This document shows, one piece after another, positions 1-8,586 of a stretch of DNA of 64,000 nt (positions within the stretch are counted from its first letter, which is position 1; every line of letters starts with the position of its first letter). Location of the stretch: contig NZ_JBGCBZ010000003.1 of the NCBI RefSeq assembly GCF_041262585.1, positions 248,001-312,000 of the forward strand. The letters run 5' to 3'. The notes below the pieces were generated by a model that searched no databases, was not told the DNA's origin, and saw nothing but the letters and a program-made list of their open reading frames with translations. Origin of the DNA: JAOEGB01 sp041262585 (GTDB taxonomy: Bacteria; Actinomycetota; Actinomycetes; Streptosporangiales; Streptosporangiaceae). A program made the translations under genes and the position numbers.

Positions 1-1938
1 CTCAGCCACTGGGGCCGGGCCGTGCTGGTGCGGCGGTCCAGGATCGGCGGCACGGGCGCGGCGCCCGACACGGGGCGGCTGGCGCTGTCGGGCAAGAGGA
101 TCGGCGTGACCGCGATCGCGCTCGCCATCCTGCTGCCCGCGCTGCTCCCGACGCTGGCGCCGGACCCCCTGTTCGGGTTCGGGGTCGGCAACGGCCTCGG
201 CCCGGGCGGCAACAACATCGGCATCCCGGATGCGATCGCCAAGCTCGGCGGGCAGCTCAACCAGCAGGGCAACGCGACGGTCCTGACCTATACGAGCAGC
301 GACGACCAGCCCCGCTACCTGCGGATCTACTCGCTCGATCTGTTCGACGGCAGGAAGTGGACACCCAGCGCGCTGCGGGGCCGCCCCGAGGACCGGGTGT
401 CCGCGGGGCCGCTGCCCCCGGCGCCGGGCCTCGGCCCCGGGGTCACGGTGAAGCGGGCCGAGACCCGGATCACGATCAGCGAGGACATCGAGCAGCTCAG
501 GTTCCTGCCGCTGCCCTATCCGGCGACGCAGGTGGAGGCCGACGGCGACTGGCGGGCCGACCGGGCCACCCTGATGGTCTTCTCGACCCGCGACGAGGCG
601 GCGGGGCTGGAGTATCGCGTGGCCACCGGCGAGCCGCAGCCCACCGCGGCGCAGCTCGACGCGGCCGTCTCCCTGCCGGGCGGCAGCCGTTTCCTGGACC
701 TTCCTCCCGGCCTCGACGGCCAGGTCCGTGAGATGGCGGTCCGGGTCACGAGAGGGGCGGCCACGCCGTACCAGAAGGCCGTGAAGCTCCAGGAGTGGTT
801 CACCCACAGCGGCAAGTTCACCTACAGCCTGCGGACGACCGGGTCGGGCGGCGACGCGCTGTCGCGGTTCGTCCTGACCGGCCGCTCGGGCTACTGCGAG
901 CAGTTCGCGAGCGCGATGGCGGTCATGGCACGGATGCTCGGCATCCCGGCCCGGGTGTCCATCGGCTACACCGGCGGCACGAAGATCGGCAAGTCGTGGG
1001 TCGTGCGGACCCACGACGCCCACGCGTGGCCCGAGCTTTACTTCGCGGGTGTCGGGTGGCTGCGGTTCGAGCCCACTCCCACAGGAGGCGCCGGCCAGGG
1101 AACGGCCCAGGTGCCGCCGTACACCGTCCCCGTGACCCCGACGGCGAACCCCACGACGGGCTCGTCCGCCGGGCCGTCGTCCGGCGCGGGTGACACGAGT
1201 GACCAGCCGGGCGGCCCGGCCAGGCGGAACCCCCGCCAGTTCGACCGCGACTTCGGCGGCGTGCCGGTGATCCCGGACCCCGGCCTGCCCGTGGCGGCCA
1301 AGGGCGGCATCGGCGCGGGCGCGCTCCTCCTGCTCGCCCTCATCCCCGCGCTCCTCCGGCTGCTCTTCTGGTACGGCCGGCGCCGGGTTCTCGCCCGGGT
1401 GGCGGCGGCCCGGCCCGCGACGGTGCGCGTTCCGGCCCCGCGGGCGCCGAACACCTCCGGGGAGCTCCCCCGCGAGGTGACGGTGCGGGCGATCCCCAGG
1501 GATCCCTCGGCGTACGCGGCTCCCGCCGTCGAGGCGGCCTGGGCCGAGTTGTGCGACACGCTCACCGACTTCGGGATGCCGCGGAAGCCGAGCGAGAGCC
1601 CCCGTGCGCTGGCCCGGAGGCTGACGGAGCAGTACGAGTTCGACGCGGAGACCGCCGCTTCGATCGGCACGATCGCCTCGGCGGAGGAGCGGCTGCGGTA
1701 CGCCCCCACGCCGCTCGACGCGGGTCCCGCGGCCTCGGACGTCAGGCGAGTGAGGCGGGCGCTGGCGGCCACGGTGTCGAGAAGGCGGCGGGTGGGGGCG
1801 GCTCTGGCGCCCAGGTCGACGCTGCTGCGCCTACGAGCGCTGGGTGAGAAGGCGTTGGACGGTTTCGACCGGCTGGAGAACATCCGGATCAGGACGGCAC
1901 GGCGAGACGATCACGTGAGGGAACTGACGAGCAGGTAG
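1..1938 (+). CDS. Transglutaminase-like membrane protein (TgpA/DUF3488-DUF4129 type), 5' truncated
   Basis: The reading frame is open from the first base (LSHWGRAV precedes the first GTG at 22), so the real start lies upstream of the window. A transglutaminase core is visible: catalytic Cys in GYCEQFASA (near base 895) and His in RTHDAHAWPELYF, followed by WLRFEPTP. A hydrophobic segment lies near the visible N-terminus (TAIALAILLPALLPTL) and another follows the core (GALLLLALIPALLRLLFWYG), so the enzyme domain is probably extracytoplasmic. A cytoplasmic C-terminal tail with DUF4129-like sequence (AAWAELCDTLTDFGMP) follows. Family members usually have several N-terminal helices, which would be the missing part. 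They typically sit beside MoxR and DUF58 genes, here outside the window. The substrate is unknown. Confidence 0.85.
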   Translation, partial: LSHWGRAVLVRRSRIGGTGAAPDTGRLALSGKRIGVTAIALAILLPALLPTLAPDPLFGFGVGNGLGPGGNNIGIPDAIAKLGGQLNQQGNATVLTYTSSDDQPRYLRIYSLDLFDGRKWTPSALRGRPEDRVSAGPLPPAPGLGPGVTVKRAETRITISEDIEQLRFLPLPYPATQVEADGDWRADRATLMVFSTRDEAAGLEYRVATGEPQPTAAQLDAAVSLPGGSRFLDLPPGLDGQVREMAVRVTRGAATPYQKAVKLQEWFTHSGKFTYSLRTTGSGGDALSRFVLTGRSGYCEQFASAMAVMARMLGIPARVSIGYTGGTKIGKSWVVRTHDAHAWPELYFAGVGWLRFEPTPTGGAGQGTAQVPPYTVPVTPTANPTTGSSAGPSSGAGDTSDQPGGPARRNPRQFDRDFGGVPVIPDPGLPVAAKGGIGAGALLLLALIPALLRLLFWYGRRRVLARVAAARPATVRVPAPRAPNTSGELPREVTVRAIPRDPSAYAAPAVEAAWAELCDTLTDFGMPRKPSESPRALARRLTEQYEFDAETAASIGTIASAEERLRYAPTPLDAGPAASDVRRVRRALAATVSRRRRVGAALAPRSTLLRLRALGEKALDGFDRLENIRIRTARRDDHVRELTSR

Positions 1939-1948
1939 TGGGGGGCGC

Positions 1949-2332
1949 TCAGCGCTCGTCGTGACGACGGCGCCAGCGCTCCTCCATCCGCTCCATGAAG
2001 CCCTGGCGCTGGGGACGGCGGCCGCGCGGCCGGCCCGGCGCCGCCGAGCTCTCACCGCCGAACCCGTTCATGCGCTTCCAGCTGGACAGGCCCCACAGGC
2101 AGGTGGCCAGCATGACCACGAACCCGGCGACGCCGACGATCCAACTGGTGACGACGCCAACCATCAGCATCACGACGCCGAGCACGAAGCCGATCGAGGC
2201 CTTCACCAGGCGGCGCTTGTAGTGGTTTCGGGGATCACTGATGCGGACGGTATTGGCCCACTTCGGGTCCTCGGCGTAGAGGGCCTGCTCGATCTGGTCG
2301 AGCAAGCGCTGCTCGTGCTCAGACAGCGGCAC
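1949..2332 (-). CDS. DUF3040 family small membrane protein
   Basis: This is a short protein of about 127 residues that begins PLSEHEQRLLDQIEQALYAEDPKWA, the hallmark N-terminus of DUF3040 proteins of actinobacteria. Two hydrophobic segments (GFVLGVVMLMVGVVTSWIVGVAGFVVMLATCLWGL) form a hairpin in the membrane, and the C-terminus is very basic. I chose the GTG at 2332 because GGGAGG lies about four bases upstream and the conserved PLSEHEQ follows it directly. A longer in-frame start at 2356 adds eight unconserved residues. The function of the family is unknown. It lies tail to tail with the transglutaminase gene and downstream of dinB on the same strand. Confidence 0.88.
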   Translation of the reverse strand: MPLSEHEQRLLDQIEQALYAEDPKWANTVRISDPRNHYKRRLVKASIGFVLGVVMLMVGVVTSWIVGVAGFVVMLATCLWGLSSWKRMNGFGGESSAAPGRPRGRRPQRQGFMERMEERWRRRHDER

Positions 2333-2479
2333 GGCGCCTCCCAAGGACGGCCCCATTCAGGGGAAGACGGCAACGAACGACACGCGGTGTCCGAACCTCG
2401 CGGTCGGTTATCCCCAGAATACGAGGCTGTAGACGTAGGCGAAAGAAAACGTCCAACGCGGTCCAAACCGGAGGCGAAG

Positions 2480-3721
2480 TCATGGATCCATTGGATCAAA
2501 CGGACGGCGAACGAGCGAGGCCGGGCGTACCGCGTCCGGGCCGAAGCGCCGGACCGCCTTGTCCATCGCCTGTTCGGCCTCCCGCCAGCCGGTCTCGCGC
2601 TCGCCGAGGCTGAGCTGACGGGTCGCCGCGGCGGCCGGGCGGAGGTTCTCGACGCGGACCCCGACGAGCCTGAGGCGCACCCGCTCCAGCCCGGCGGCCT
2701 CGTAGAGCTCGCAAGATGTGGTGTAAATCTCCTTCGCGACGTCGGTCGGTTCTCTCAACGTGCGCGATCTGGTGATCGTGGTGAAGTCGGAGCGGCGCAG
2801 CTTCACGCTCACCGTGCGGCCGACGTGCCCGGCCACTCGCAGCCGGGCGGCGACCCGCTCCGACAGCCGCAGCAACTCCCGCCTGATCGCCTCGGGGTCG
2901 TCCACGTCATGGGGGAACGTCTCCTCGTTGCCGATGCTCTTGTCGGGGACGTGCGGCACGACCGCGCGCTCGTCGCGGCCCCAGGCGAGCGCGGCCAGGT
3001 GAGCGCCGACGGCCCCGAACTCGCGCTGCAGCGTGGCGACCGGCACGTGGGCCAGGTCGCCCACCGTCTTGATGCCGAGCCGTACCAGCGCCTGCTCCGT
3101 GCGCTCTCCCACGCCCCACAGCGCGGCGACGGGCAGCGGGTGGAGGAACTCGACCACCTTGTCCGCCGGGACGACGAGCAGCCCGTCCGGCTTGCACTGC
3201 CGGGACGCCAGCTTGGCGACGAACTTGCTGCTCGCCACGCCCACCGAGCAGGTGATGCCGTAGCGCTCCGCCACCTGCTCGCGGATCATCCGGGCGATGG
3301 CCGCGGGCGGCCCGAGCCGGCGGCGGGCGCCGCCGACGTCCAGGAACGCCTCGTCGGAGGCGATCGGCTCCACCTCGGGAGTGATGGCCTGGAAGATCTC
3401 CATGACTCCTCGGGAGACCTCGGAGTATTTGCCGTGGCTGGGCGGGATGACCGTCGCCTGGGGGCAGATCCGGCGGGCCCGCGTCATCGGCATCGCGGAG
3501 TGGACGCCGAACCGCCTGGCCTCGTAGGTGGCGCTGAGCACCACGCCACGGGCTCCCGGCGCCCCGACGATGACGGGGGTGCCCCTCAGCTCGGGACGGT
3601 CGAGCAGCTCCACGCTCGCGAAGAACGCGTCCATGTCCACGTGCAGGATGGGGCAGCCGCTGTCGTCGCCGGGGCCACCCGGCGGCGACGGCTCCCGTGG
3701 CAGCAGCTGGTTGCGGGACAC
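2480..3721 (-). CDS. dinB: DNA polymerase IV (Y-family translesion polymerase)
   Basis: This is a 413-residue Y-family polymerase, a normal length for actinobacterial DinB. The palm catalytic motifs are intact: ILHVDMDAFFASVE near residue 26 supplies the first metal-binding Asp, and SDEAFLDVGG supplies the second acidic pair. The helix-hairpin-helix thumb region (ALWGVGERTEQALVRLGIKTVGDLA) and the little-finger domain follow. I see no beta-clamp motif that I would call with confidence at the C-terminus (RRPFDPMDP). It starts at GTG 3721. The 53 bp upstream are unusually AT-rich for this genome, with TTCTA-type words repeated. I see no LexA box there. It carries out error-prone bypass of DNA lesions. 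Confidence 0.95.
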   Translation of the reverse strand: MSRNQLLPREPSPPGGPGDDSGCPILHVDMDAFFASVELLDRPELRGTPVIVGAPGARGVVLSATYEARRFGVHSAMPMTRARRICPQATVIPPSHGKYSEVSRGVMEIFQAITPEVEPIASDEAFLDVGGARRRLGPPAAIARMIREQVAERYGITCSVGVASSKFVAKLASRQCKPDGLLVVPADKVVEFLHPLPVAALWGVGERTEQALVRLGIKTVGDLAHVPVATLQREFGAVGAHLAALAWGRDERAVVPHVPDKSIGNEETFPHDVDDPEAIRRELLRLSERVAARLRVAGHVGRTVSVKLRRSDFTTITRSRTLREPTDVAKEIYTTSCELYEAAGLERVRLRLVGVRVENLRPAAAATRQLSLGERETGWREAEQAMDKAVRRFGPDAVRPASLVRRPFDPMDP

Positions 3722-3774
3722 GCCGCCAGCCTACCCGAACACGGTTTCTATAAGCTTCTTCTACAAAGCGGCTT

Positions 3775-4494
3775 CTACCTGTACGCGATGACGTGGAGCT
3801 GGGTGGCGATGTCGCGCAGCACCGGGTGGGCCGCCGCCGCCCGTTCCAGGGCGATCAGCCCGTCGGGGTCGCCCTCCGTCAGCATGCCGGGCACCAGGTC
3901 GGCGAAGATCCGCACGCCGTGCACGTCGCCCACGGTGAACCCGGCCCTGGTGACCAGCGCGGCCAGGGCGTCGCGGCCGAACCGGCGCGGAGCCGGGTCG
4001 CGGTCGCCCCAGCGCCCGGCCGCGTCGGAGAGCACCTGCCGGGCCTCGTCGAAGTGCCCCGCGAGGGAGCGGTGGATGGCTGTCGCGACGGGGTTGGCCG
4101 CCAGCACGCTGACCGCTCCCCCGGCGCGGAGGATGCCCCGGACGGCGCCGAGCGCGCCCGCCGGGTCCTCGACGTACTCCAGGACGCTGTGGCAGAGCAC
4201 CAGGTCGGCGCTGTCCGGCCGCAGCAGCTCCCCGAGGTCGGCCGCCTCCCCCTGCAGGCCCTTGACGCCCACGCCGGTCTCGGCGGCGCGGCGCTCCAGC
4301 GCGGCCAGCGAGTCCGGGCTGGGGTCGACCACCGTCACGGCGTGGCCGAGCTTCGCGAGTGGTACGGCGAAGCCGCCCGTGCCGCCTCCGGCGTCGACGA
4401 TGTCGAGCGACTGGCGTCCGGTGGCGGCGACCCGGTCCCCCAGGACGGCGCGGAGCGCCTCCCAGACGACGGTCTGCCGCGTGGCGTCACGCAC
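3775..4494 (-). CDS. Class I SAM-dependent methyltransferase
   Basis: The 239-residue protein has a Rossmann-type methyltransferase fold. SAM motif I is VDAGGGTGGFAVPLAKLG (near residue 34), followed by an acidic residue at the end of strand 2 (VTVVDPSPDS) and the motif DLVLCHSVLEYVEDP of strand 4. It most resembles small-molecule or tRNA/ubiquinone-type methyltransferases, but the substrate cannot be read from sequence. It begins 16 bp downstream of nusB on the same strand and probably belongs to the pepQ-like/efp/nusB transcription unit. Confidence 0.85.
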   Translation of the reverse strand: MRDATRQTVVWEALRAVLGDRVAATGRQSLDIVDAGGGTGGFAVPLAKLGHAVTVVDPSPDSLAALERRAAETGVGVKGLQGEAADLGELLRPDSADLVLCHSVLEYVEDPAGALGAVRGILRAGGAVSVLAANPVATAIHRSLAGHFDEARQVLSDAAGRWGDRDPAPRRFGRDALAALVTRAGFTVGDVHGVRIFADLVPGMLTEGDPDGLIALERAAAAHPVLRDIATQLHVIAYR

Positions 4495-4509
4495 TTCCGG
4501 CCCTCCAGG

Positions 4510-4920
4510 TTAGAGCGACAGCGACGGCTTGAGCTGCTTGAACCGGGCCAGCAGGCCGTTGACGAACTGCGGCGACTCGTCGGTCGACAGCTCCGCCGCG
4601 AGATGCACCCACTCGCTGATGACCACGCCCTCGGGCACCTCGTCCGACCAGAGCATCTCGTAGGTGCCGCCGCGCAGGATGTTCCGGTCGACGGCCGGCA
4701 TCCGCTCCAGCGTCCAGCCCTCGGCGTAGGTCGAGATGAGCTCGTCGATCCGGTCGAGGTGCCGGGCCACTCCCTCGACGAGCGCCGAGGTGTACTCGTT
4801 CACGGGCGGCTCGGCCCGCTCGACCCGCTCGGCGAGCACGCTCAGCGGGTTCTCGTCCCGGGCCTCGGCCTCGAAGAGGATGTCCAGCGCGCGGCGTCGG
4901 GCTTTCCCCCGAGCTGACAC
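4510..4920 (-). CDS. nusB: Transcription antitermination factor NusB
   Basis: The 136-residue protein starts with SARGKARRRALDILFEAEARD, the conserved arginine-rich RNA-binding N-terminus of NusB. It continues with the all-helical NusB fold (LIEGV-like EYTSALVEGVARHLDRIDELI, then RNILRGGTYEML). It binds boxA RNA with NusE/S10 and supports antitermination on rRNA operons. The start is GTG at 4920, one base after the efp stop codon, so it is probably translationally coupled to efp. Confidence 0.95.
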   Translation of the reverse strand: MSARGKARRRALDILFEAEARDENPLSVLAERVERAEPPVNEYTSALVEGVARHLDRIDELISTYAEGWTLERMPAVDRNILRGGTYEMLWSDEVPEGVVISEWVHLAAELSTDESPQFVNGLLARFKQLKPSLSL

Positions 4921-4921
4921 G

Positions 4922-5482
4922 TCAGGCCCGGCCGAGGTACTCGCCGTTGCGAGTGTCGACCTTGACCCTCTCGCCGGTCGTGATGAACAGCGGCACCTTG
5001 ATCTCGGCGCCGGTCTCCAGCTTCGCGGGCTTGGTGCCGCCGGTCGAGCGGTCGCCCTGCAGGCCCGGCTCGGTCTCCGCGATGGTGAGCTCGACCGCGG
5101 CCGGAAGCTCGACGTAGAGCACGTTGCCCTCGTTGATCGCGACCGTGGCGAGCATGTTCTCCAGCAGGTAGTTCGCGGCGTCGCCGACCGCCGGACGGGA
5201 GACGTTCAGCATGTCGTAGGTCTCGGTGTCCATGAAGACGTAGTCTTCGCCGTCGAGGTACGAGTACTGCATCTCGCGCTTGTCGACGTTGGCCACGTCG
5301 ACCTTGACGCCCGCGTTGAAGGTCTTGTCCACGACCTTGCCGGACAGGATGTTCTTCAGCTTGGTGCGGACGAACGCGCCGCCCTTGCCGGGCTTGACGT
5401 GCTGGAACTCGACGACGGTCCAGAGCTCACCGCCGTCGAGCTTGAGCACCAGTCCGTTCTTCAGGTCGTTCGTCGTGGCCAC
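4922..5482 (-). CDS. efp: Translation elongation factor P
   Basis: The 186-residue three-domain EF-P (KOW-like, OB, C-terminal OB) relieves ribosome stalling at polyproline. Diagnostic sequence includes ATTNDLKNGLVL at the N-terminus and GDRSTGGTKPAKLETG in domain III. The tip of the functional loop reads P31-G32-K33-G34-G35. The actinobacterial EF-Ps I know (Streptomyces, Mycobacterium) read PGKGP there, and that motif is associated with activity of unmodified EF-P, so the G in place of P is worth noting. I see no dedicated EF-P lysine-modification gene (epmA/epmB/ymfI) nearby. It sits between the pepQ-like gene and nusB. Confidence 0.96.
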   Translation of the reverse strand: MATTNDLKNGLVLKLDGGELWTVVEFQHVKPGKGGAFVRTKLKNILSGKVVDKTFNAGVKVDVANVDKREMQYSYLDGEDYVFMDTETYDMLNVSRPAVGDAANYLLENMLATVAINEGNVLYVELPAAVELTIAETEPGLQGDRSTGGTKPAKLETGAEIKVPLFITTGERVKVDTRNGEYLGRA

Positions 5483-5508
5483 GTGAGATCTCCTGCGTGT
5501 GGCTGCCC

Positions 5509-6558
5509 CTAGAGGACGAGCAGCTCCTTGGTCGTCAGTGTGAGGAGCTCCGGCCCGTCGTCACGCGTCACCAGCGTGTCCTCGATGCGCACACCGCCCC
5601 TGCCCGGCAAGTAGACCCCGGGCTCGACGGTGATCGGAACTCGATCCTCTAGTCTACCGGTCCTGTCAGGGCCCAGGAACGGAAGCTCGTGGATCTCCAG
5701 TCCCACCCCGTGGCCGAGGCCGTGCTCGAAATGCGCCGCGTGGCCCGCCTCGGCGATGACGCCCCGCGCGGCCGCGTCCACGTCGTGCGCCGTCGCGCCG
5801 GGCCGTACGGCATGCCGCCCCGCGCGCTGGGCCTGCCGTACGAGCTCGTAGATCTCGCGCTGCCACCCGGCGGGCTCGCCGACGGCCACCGTGCGGGTCA
5901 TGTCGGCGTGGTAGCCGTCGAAGAGCGCGCCGAAGTCCATGGTGACCAGGTCGCCCCGCTCGACGGGACGGTCCGACGGCGCGTGGTGCGGGATGGAGCC
6001 GTTGGGGCCGCTCGCGACGATCGAGTCGAAGGCGGGCTTCTCCGCCCCGAGCTCCATCATCCGGAACTCCAGCCACCGGGCGATCTCACGCTCGGTCACG
6101 CCGGGGGCGATGCGGCCGATGACCAGCGAGAACGCCTCATCGGTGATCGCGCAGGCCCGGCGGAGCGACTCGATCTCCCCTTCGTCCTTGACCGTCCTGA
6201 CGCCCTGGACGAGGCCGCTGACCGGGGTCAGGGGCCGCTCGGCGCGGAGCCGCTCGAACTCGGCGACCGCCATGTGGTCGGCCTCGATGGCGATCCGGCC
6301 CGGCCGCCCGGCCAGCGTTCCGGCCACGTCCCTGGCCTCGGCCAGCTCGACGTCGGGACACAGACGCCGGGCGGTCTCGATGTAGCGGGAGTCGGTGGCG
6401 AGCACGGCGTCGCCCGCGACGGTCACGAGCACCGCCGCGTTGGAGCTCGCCAGGCCGGTCAGGTAGCGCACGTTGACGGGCCGCGTGACGAGCAGCGCGG
6501 TCACGTCGTGCTCCGGGAGGGCCGCGGCCAGCCGTACGCGGCGGGAGGCGTAAGTCAC
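5509..6558 (-). CDS. M24 family Xaa-Pro peptidase (PepQ/PepP-like)
   Basis: The 349-residue protein has an N-terminal creatinase-like domain (VRYLTGLASSNAAVLV) and a C-terminal pita-bread metallopeptidase domain. The expected metal ligands are present: Asp in TMDFGALFDGYHADMTRTV (two Asp), His in HGLGHGVGLEIHE, and Glu in ITVEPGVYLPGRGGVRIED. It cleaves the bond between an N-terminal residue and proline, or Xaa-Pro dipeptides. The start is GTG 6558. It heads a cluster followed by efp (26 bp gap), nusB and a methyltransferase. A peptidase acting on proline next to the polyproline translation factor EF-P is a common arrangement in actinobacteria. Confidence 0.92.
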   Translation of the reverse strand: MTYASRRVRLAAALPEHDVTALLVTRPVNVRYLTGLASSNAAVLVTVAGDAVLATDSRYIETARRLCPDVELAEARDVAGTLAGRPGRIAIEADHMAVAEFERLRAERPLTPVSGLVQGVRTVKDEGEIESLRRACAITDEAFSLVIGRIAPGVTEREIARWLEFRMMELGAEKPAFDSIVASGPNGSIPHHAPSDRPVERGDLVTMDFGALFDGYHADMTRTVAVGEPAGWQREIYELVRQAQRAGRHAVRPGATAHDVDAAARGVIAEAGHAAHFEHGLGHGVGLEIHELPFLGPDRTGRLEDRVPITVEPGVYLPGRGGVRIEDTLVTRDDGPELLTLTTKELLVL

Positions 6559-6578
6559 GAATGGACTCTACGCCGGGC

Positions 6579-6620
6579 TTGACCGTGCCTCTTGCCAGGG
6601 TTTAGGTAGGTTCCTTAACT
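6579..6620 (+). promoter_or_regulatory. Putative promoter and palindromic box of the GH9 gene
   Basis: TTGACC (6579-6584) is followed after 17 bp by TTAGGT, or after 18 bp by TAGGTA, a plausible housekeeping-sigma promoter. The imperfect palindrome GTTTAGG...CCTTAAC (6600-6619) overlaps the -10 region and ends one base before the ATG. It would leave almost no room for a normal leader and Shine-Dalgarno, so a control element is plausible. Confidence 0.35.
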
Positions 6621-8465
6621 ATGAAGAGATTACGCGCGGCCGGCGCCCTCGCGGCCCTCGTCCTGACGGTTGGGAGCCCCGCCATGGCGGCAGCCGGGAA
6701 GAACGCCGGGTTCATCCGGGTGGACCAGGTCGGGTTCTCGGCGGGCGAGGCGAAGCACGCCTACCTCATGTCGGCCGGCGCCGCGACGGGCGCGGCGTTC
6801 ACGGTGGTGGACGAGCGCGGCCGGGCCGTGCTGAAGGGTCACGCGGGCGCCGATCTCGGCAAGTGGAACAGCCGCTACCCCCACGTCTACGACCTCGACC
6901 TCACCGCGCTGCGCGAGCCGGGCCGCTATCGGATCAAGTCCGAGGGGCGCACGTCTCCGCCCTTCCGGATCGGCGCGCGCTTCGGGAAGACCGCGCGCAA
7001 GGCCGTGACCTTCTTCCAGAGCCAGCGCGACGGCGCGGACGTCATCCCGGGCGACCTGAAGCGCGCGACGAGCCACCTGAACGACCGGAAGGCCACCGTC
7101 TATGAGTGGCCCACCTTCGCCGGCCCCGACACCGACGAGATCAAGGGCGACCTGAAGAAGATCGGCGGAAAGGTGGACGCCGAGGGCGGCTGGTTCGACG
7201 CCGGCGACTACCTGAAGTTCACCCACATCCTGGCCTACGTGGACACCCTGATCTTCGCGGCGGAGCGGGACGGGGGCTCGGGCAGGGCGCTCGCCGCCGA
7301 GGCGCGGCACGGCCTCAAGTACCTCGACAAGATGTGGGACGAGAAGAACAAGACCCTCTACATCCAGGTGGGCCTCGGGTCGGGCAACGACAAGATCACG
7401 GGCGACCACGACGTGTGGCGGCTACCCGAGGCCGACGACCACGACAAGAAGCACCCCTACCTGCGGAAGCGGCCCGTCTTCCGGGCCGCCGCCCCCGGCG
7501 AGAAGATCAGCCCCAACCTGGCCGGCCGTACGGCCGCCGCGTTCGCGCTGGCGGCGCAGCTCGAACCGGACAAGCGGAAGGCCCACGCCCTCCTGAACAA
7601 GGCCGCCGGTGTGTACGGCATGGCCAAGACGGAGAACGTCAAGCAGCTCGTGACGTCGCTGCCGTTCGCGTTCTACCCCGAGACCGCCTGGCGTGACGAC
7701 ATGGAGCTCGGCGGCGCGCAGCTCGCGCTCGCGGCGGCGAAGCTGGGCGACCCCAGGGCGTCCGGGTGGCTGGAGCAGGCCGCGCACTGGGCCTCGGAGT
7801 ATCTCGCCCACGAGGCGGGCGGGGACACGCTCAACCTGTACGACGTGAGCGCGCTCGCCCACCGGGATCTGGTGGTCGCGCTGCGGGACGCGGGGGCCAA
7901 GGGTCTGGCCGTGTCGGAGGACGACCTGGTCGGCGACCTGAAGGCGCAGCTGGAGATCGGCGCCAAGCGGGCCGCGAAGGACCCCTTCCGGGCCGGGGCG
8001 AACCACGCCGAGTTCGACTCGGTGCCGCACGCCTTCGGGCTGGCCGCCACCTCGCGCCTCTACCGCTCGGTCACGGACGACACGTCGTACGACGCCTTCG
8101 GCACCCAGCAGCGCAACTGGGTGTTCGGCGCCAACCCGTGGGGCGTGTCCTTCATGGTCGGGGCCGGGAAGAGCTTCATCCGCTGCCCGCACCACCAGGT
8201 GGCCAACATCAACGGCCGCCAGGACGGCCGTCACCCGATCCTCGTCGGCGCGGTCGTCAACGGCCCGAACGGCGAGGGCCTGTTCAAGGAGGGCCTCGGC
8301 GACTTCGAGGACGGGATGCGGCGCTGCCCGGACGGCGGGGACAAGTACGAGCGGTTCACCGGCCGGGGCGCGCGCTTCGTGGACGACGTCCGGTCCTGGC
8401 AGGCCTCCGAGCCCGCCGACGACTTCGCCGCCATCGCCCTCTACGCCCTGACCTTGATGGACTGA
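6621..8465 (+). CDS. Secreted glycoside hydrolase family 9 (endoglucanase-type)
   Basis: The 614-residue precursor has a signal peptide (MKRLRAAGALAALVLTVGS, probable cut after AMA). An N-terminal immunoglobulin-like CelD_N module follows (IRVDQVGFSAGEAKHAYLMS to about residue 115). The GH9 (alpha/alpha)6 domain shows GGWFDAGDYLKF with the catalytic base Asp pair, WRDDMELGGAQLALA, the active-site His region GANPWGVSFMVGAGKSF...CPHHQ, and a C-terminal acid candidate in SEPADDFAAIALYALT. Such enzymes cut beta-1,4-glucans such as cellulose, but some act on other beta-glucans and the substrate is not certain. No cellulose-binding module is present. The next gene is a secreted alpha-galactosidase, suggesting plant-polysaccharide use. 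Confidence 0.9.
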   Translation: MKRLRAAGALAALVLTVGSPAMAAAGKNAGFIRVDQVGFSAGEAKHAYLMSAGAATGAAFTVVDERGRAVLKGHAGADLGKWNSRYPHVYDLDLTALREPGRYRIKSEGRTSPPFRIGARFGKTARKAVTFFQSQRDGADVIPGDLKRATSHLNDRKATVYEWPTFAGPDTDEIKGDLKKIGGKVDAEGGWFDAGDYLKFTHILAYVDTLIFAAERDGGSGRALAAEARHGLKYLDKMWDEKNKTLYIQVGLGSGNDKITGDHDVWRLPEADDHDKKHPYLRKRPVFRAAAPGEKISPNLAGRTAAAFALAAQLEPDKRKAHALLNKAAGVYGMAKTENVKQLVTSLPFAFYPETAWRDDMELGGAQLALAAAKLGDPRASGWLEQAAHWASEYLAHEAGGDTLNLYDVSALAHRDLVVALRDAGAKGLAVSEDDLVGDLKAQLEIGAKRAAKDPFRAGANHAEFDSVPHAFGLAATSRLYRSVTDDTSYDAFGTQQRNWVFGANPWGVSFMVGAGKSFIRCPHHQVANINGRQDGRHPILVGAVVNGPNGEGLFKEGLGDFEDGMRRCPDGGDKYERFTGRGARFVDDVRSWQASEPADDFAAIALYALTLMD

Positions 8466-8524
8466 CCGACCCCTCATTCATCCGACCTATCTGGGGATTT
8501 ATCGCCACAAAAGTGCTTTTCTTC

Positions 8525-8545
8525 TGTTAACACGTGTGTAAAGAT
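8525..8545. promoter_or_regulatory. Palindrome upstream of the alpha-galactosidase gene
   Basis: The perfect 8-bp palindrome ACACGTGT (8530-8537) lies inside the near-symmetric TTAACACGTGTGTAA, about 50 bp before the GH27 start. This is a typical size and place for a sugar-responsive repressor operator. I cannot name the regulator. Confidence 0.3.
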
Positions 8546-8586
8546 CCGATCTGCGGCGCGGTCGCGCCCAGATGAGGAGGATGCAC

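Noticed and set aside
2400..2420. DnaA box-like TTATCCCCA
   Set aside because: A single imperfect copy with no cluster and no dnaA or dnaN nearby; not evidence of an origin.
3722..3774. LexA box in front of dinB
   Set aside because: The AT-rich spacer has repeated TTCTA words but no TCGAAC-N4-GTTCGA pattern.
1961..4513. 850-codon open frame on the + strand over DUF3040, dinB and methyltransferase genes
   Set aside because: It lies antisense to three well-supported genes and has no recognisable domain; long shadow frames are expected at this GC content. The same holds for 12924-15779 and 35302-38091 on the + strand.
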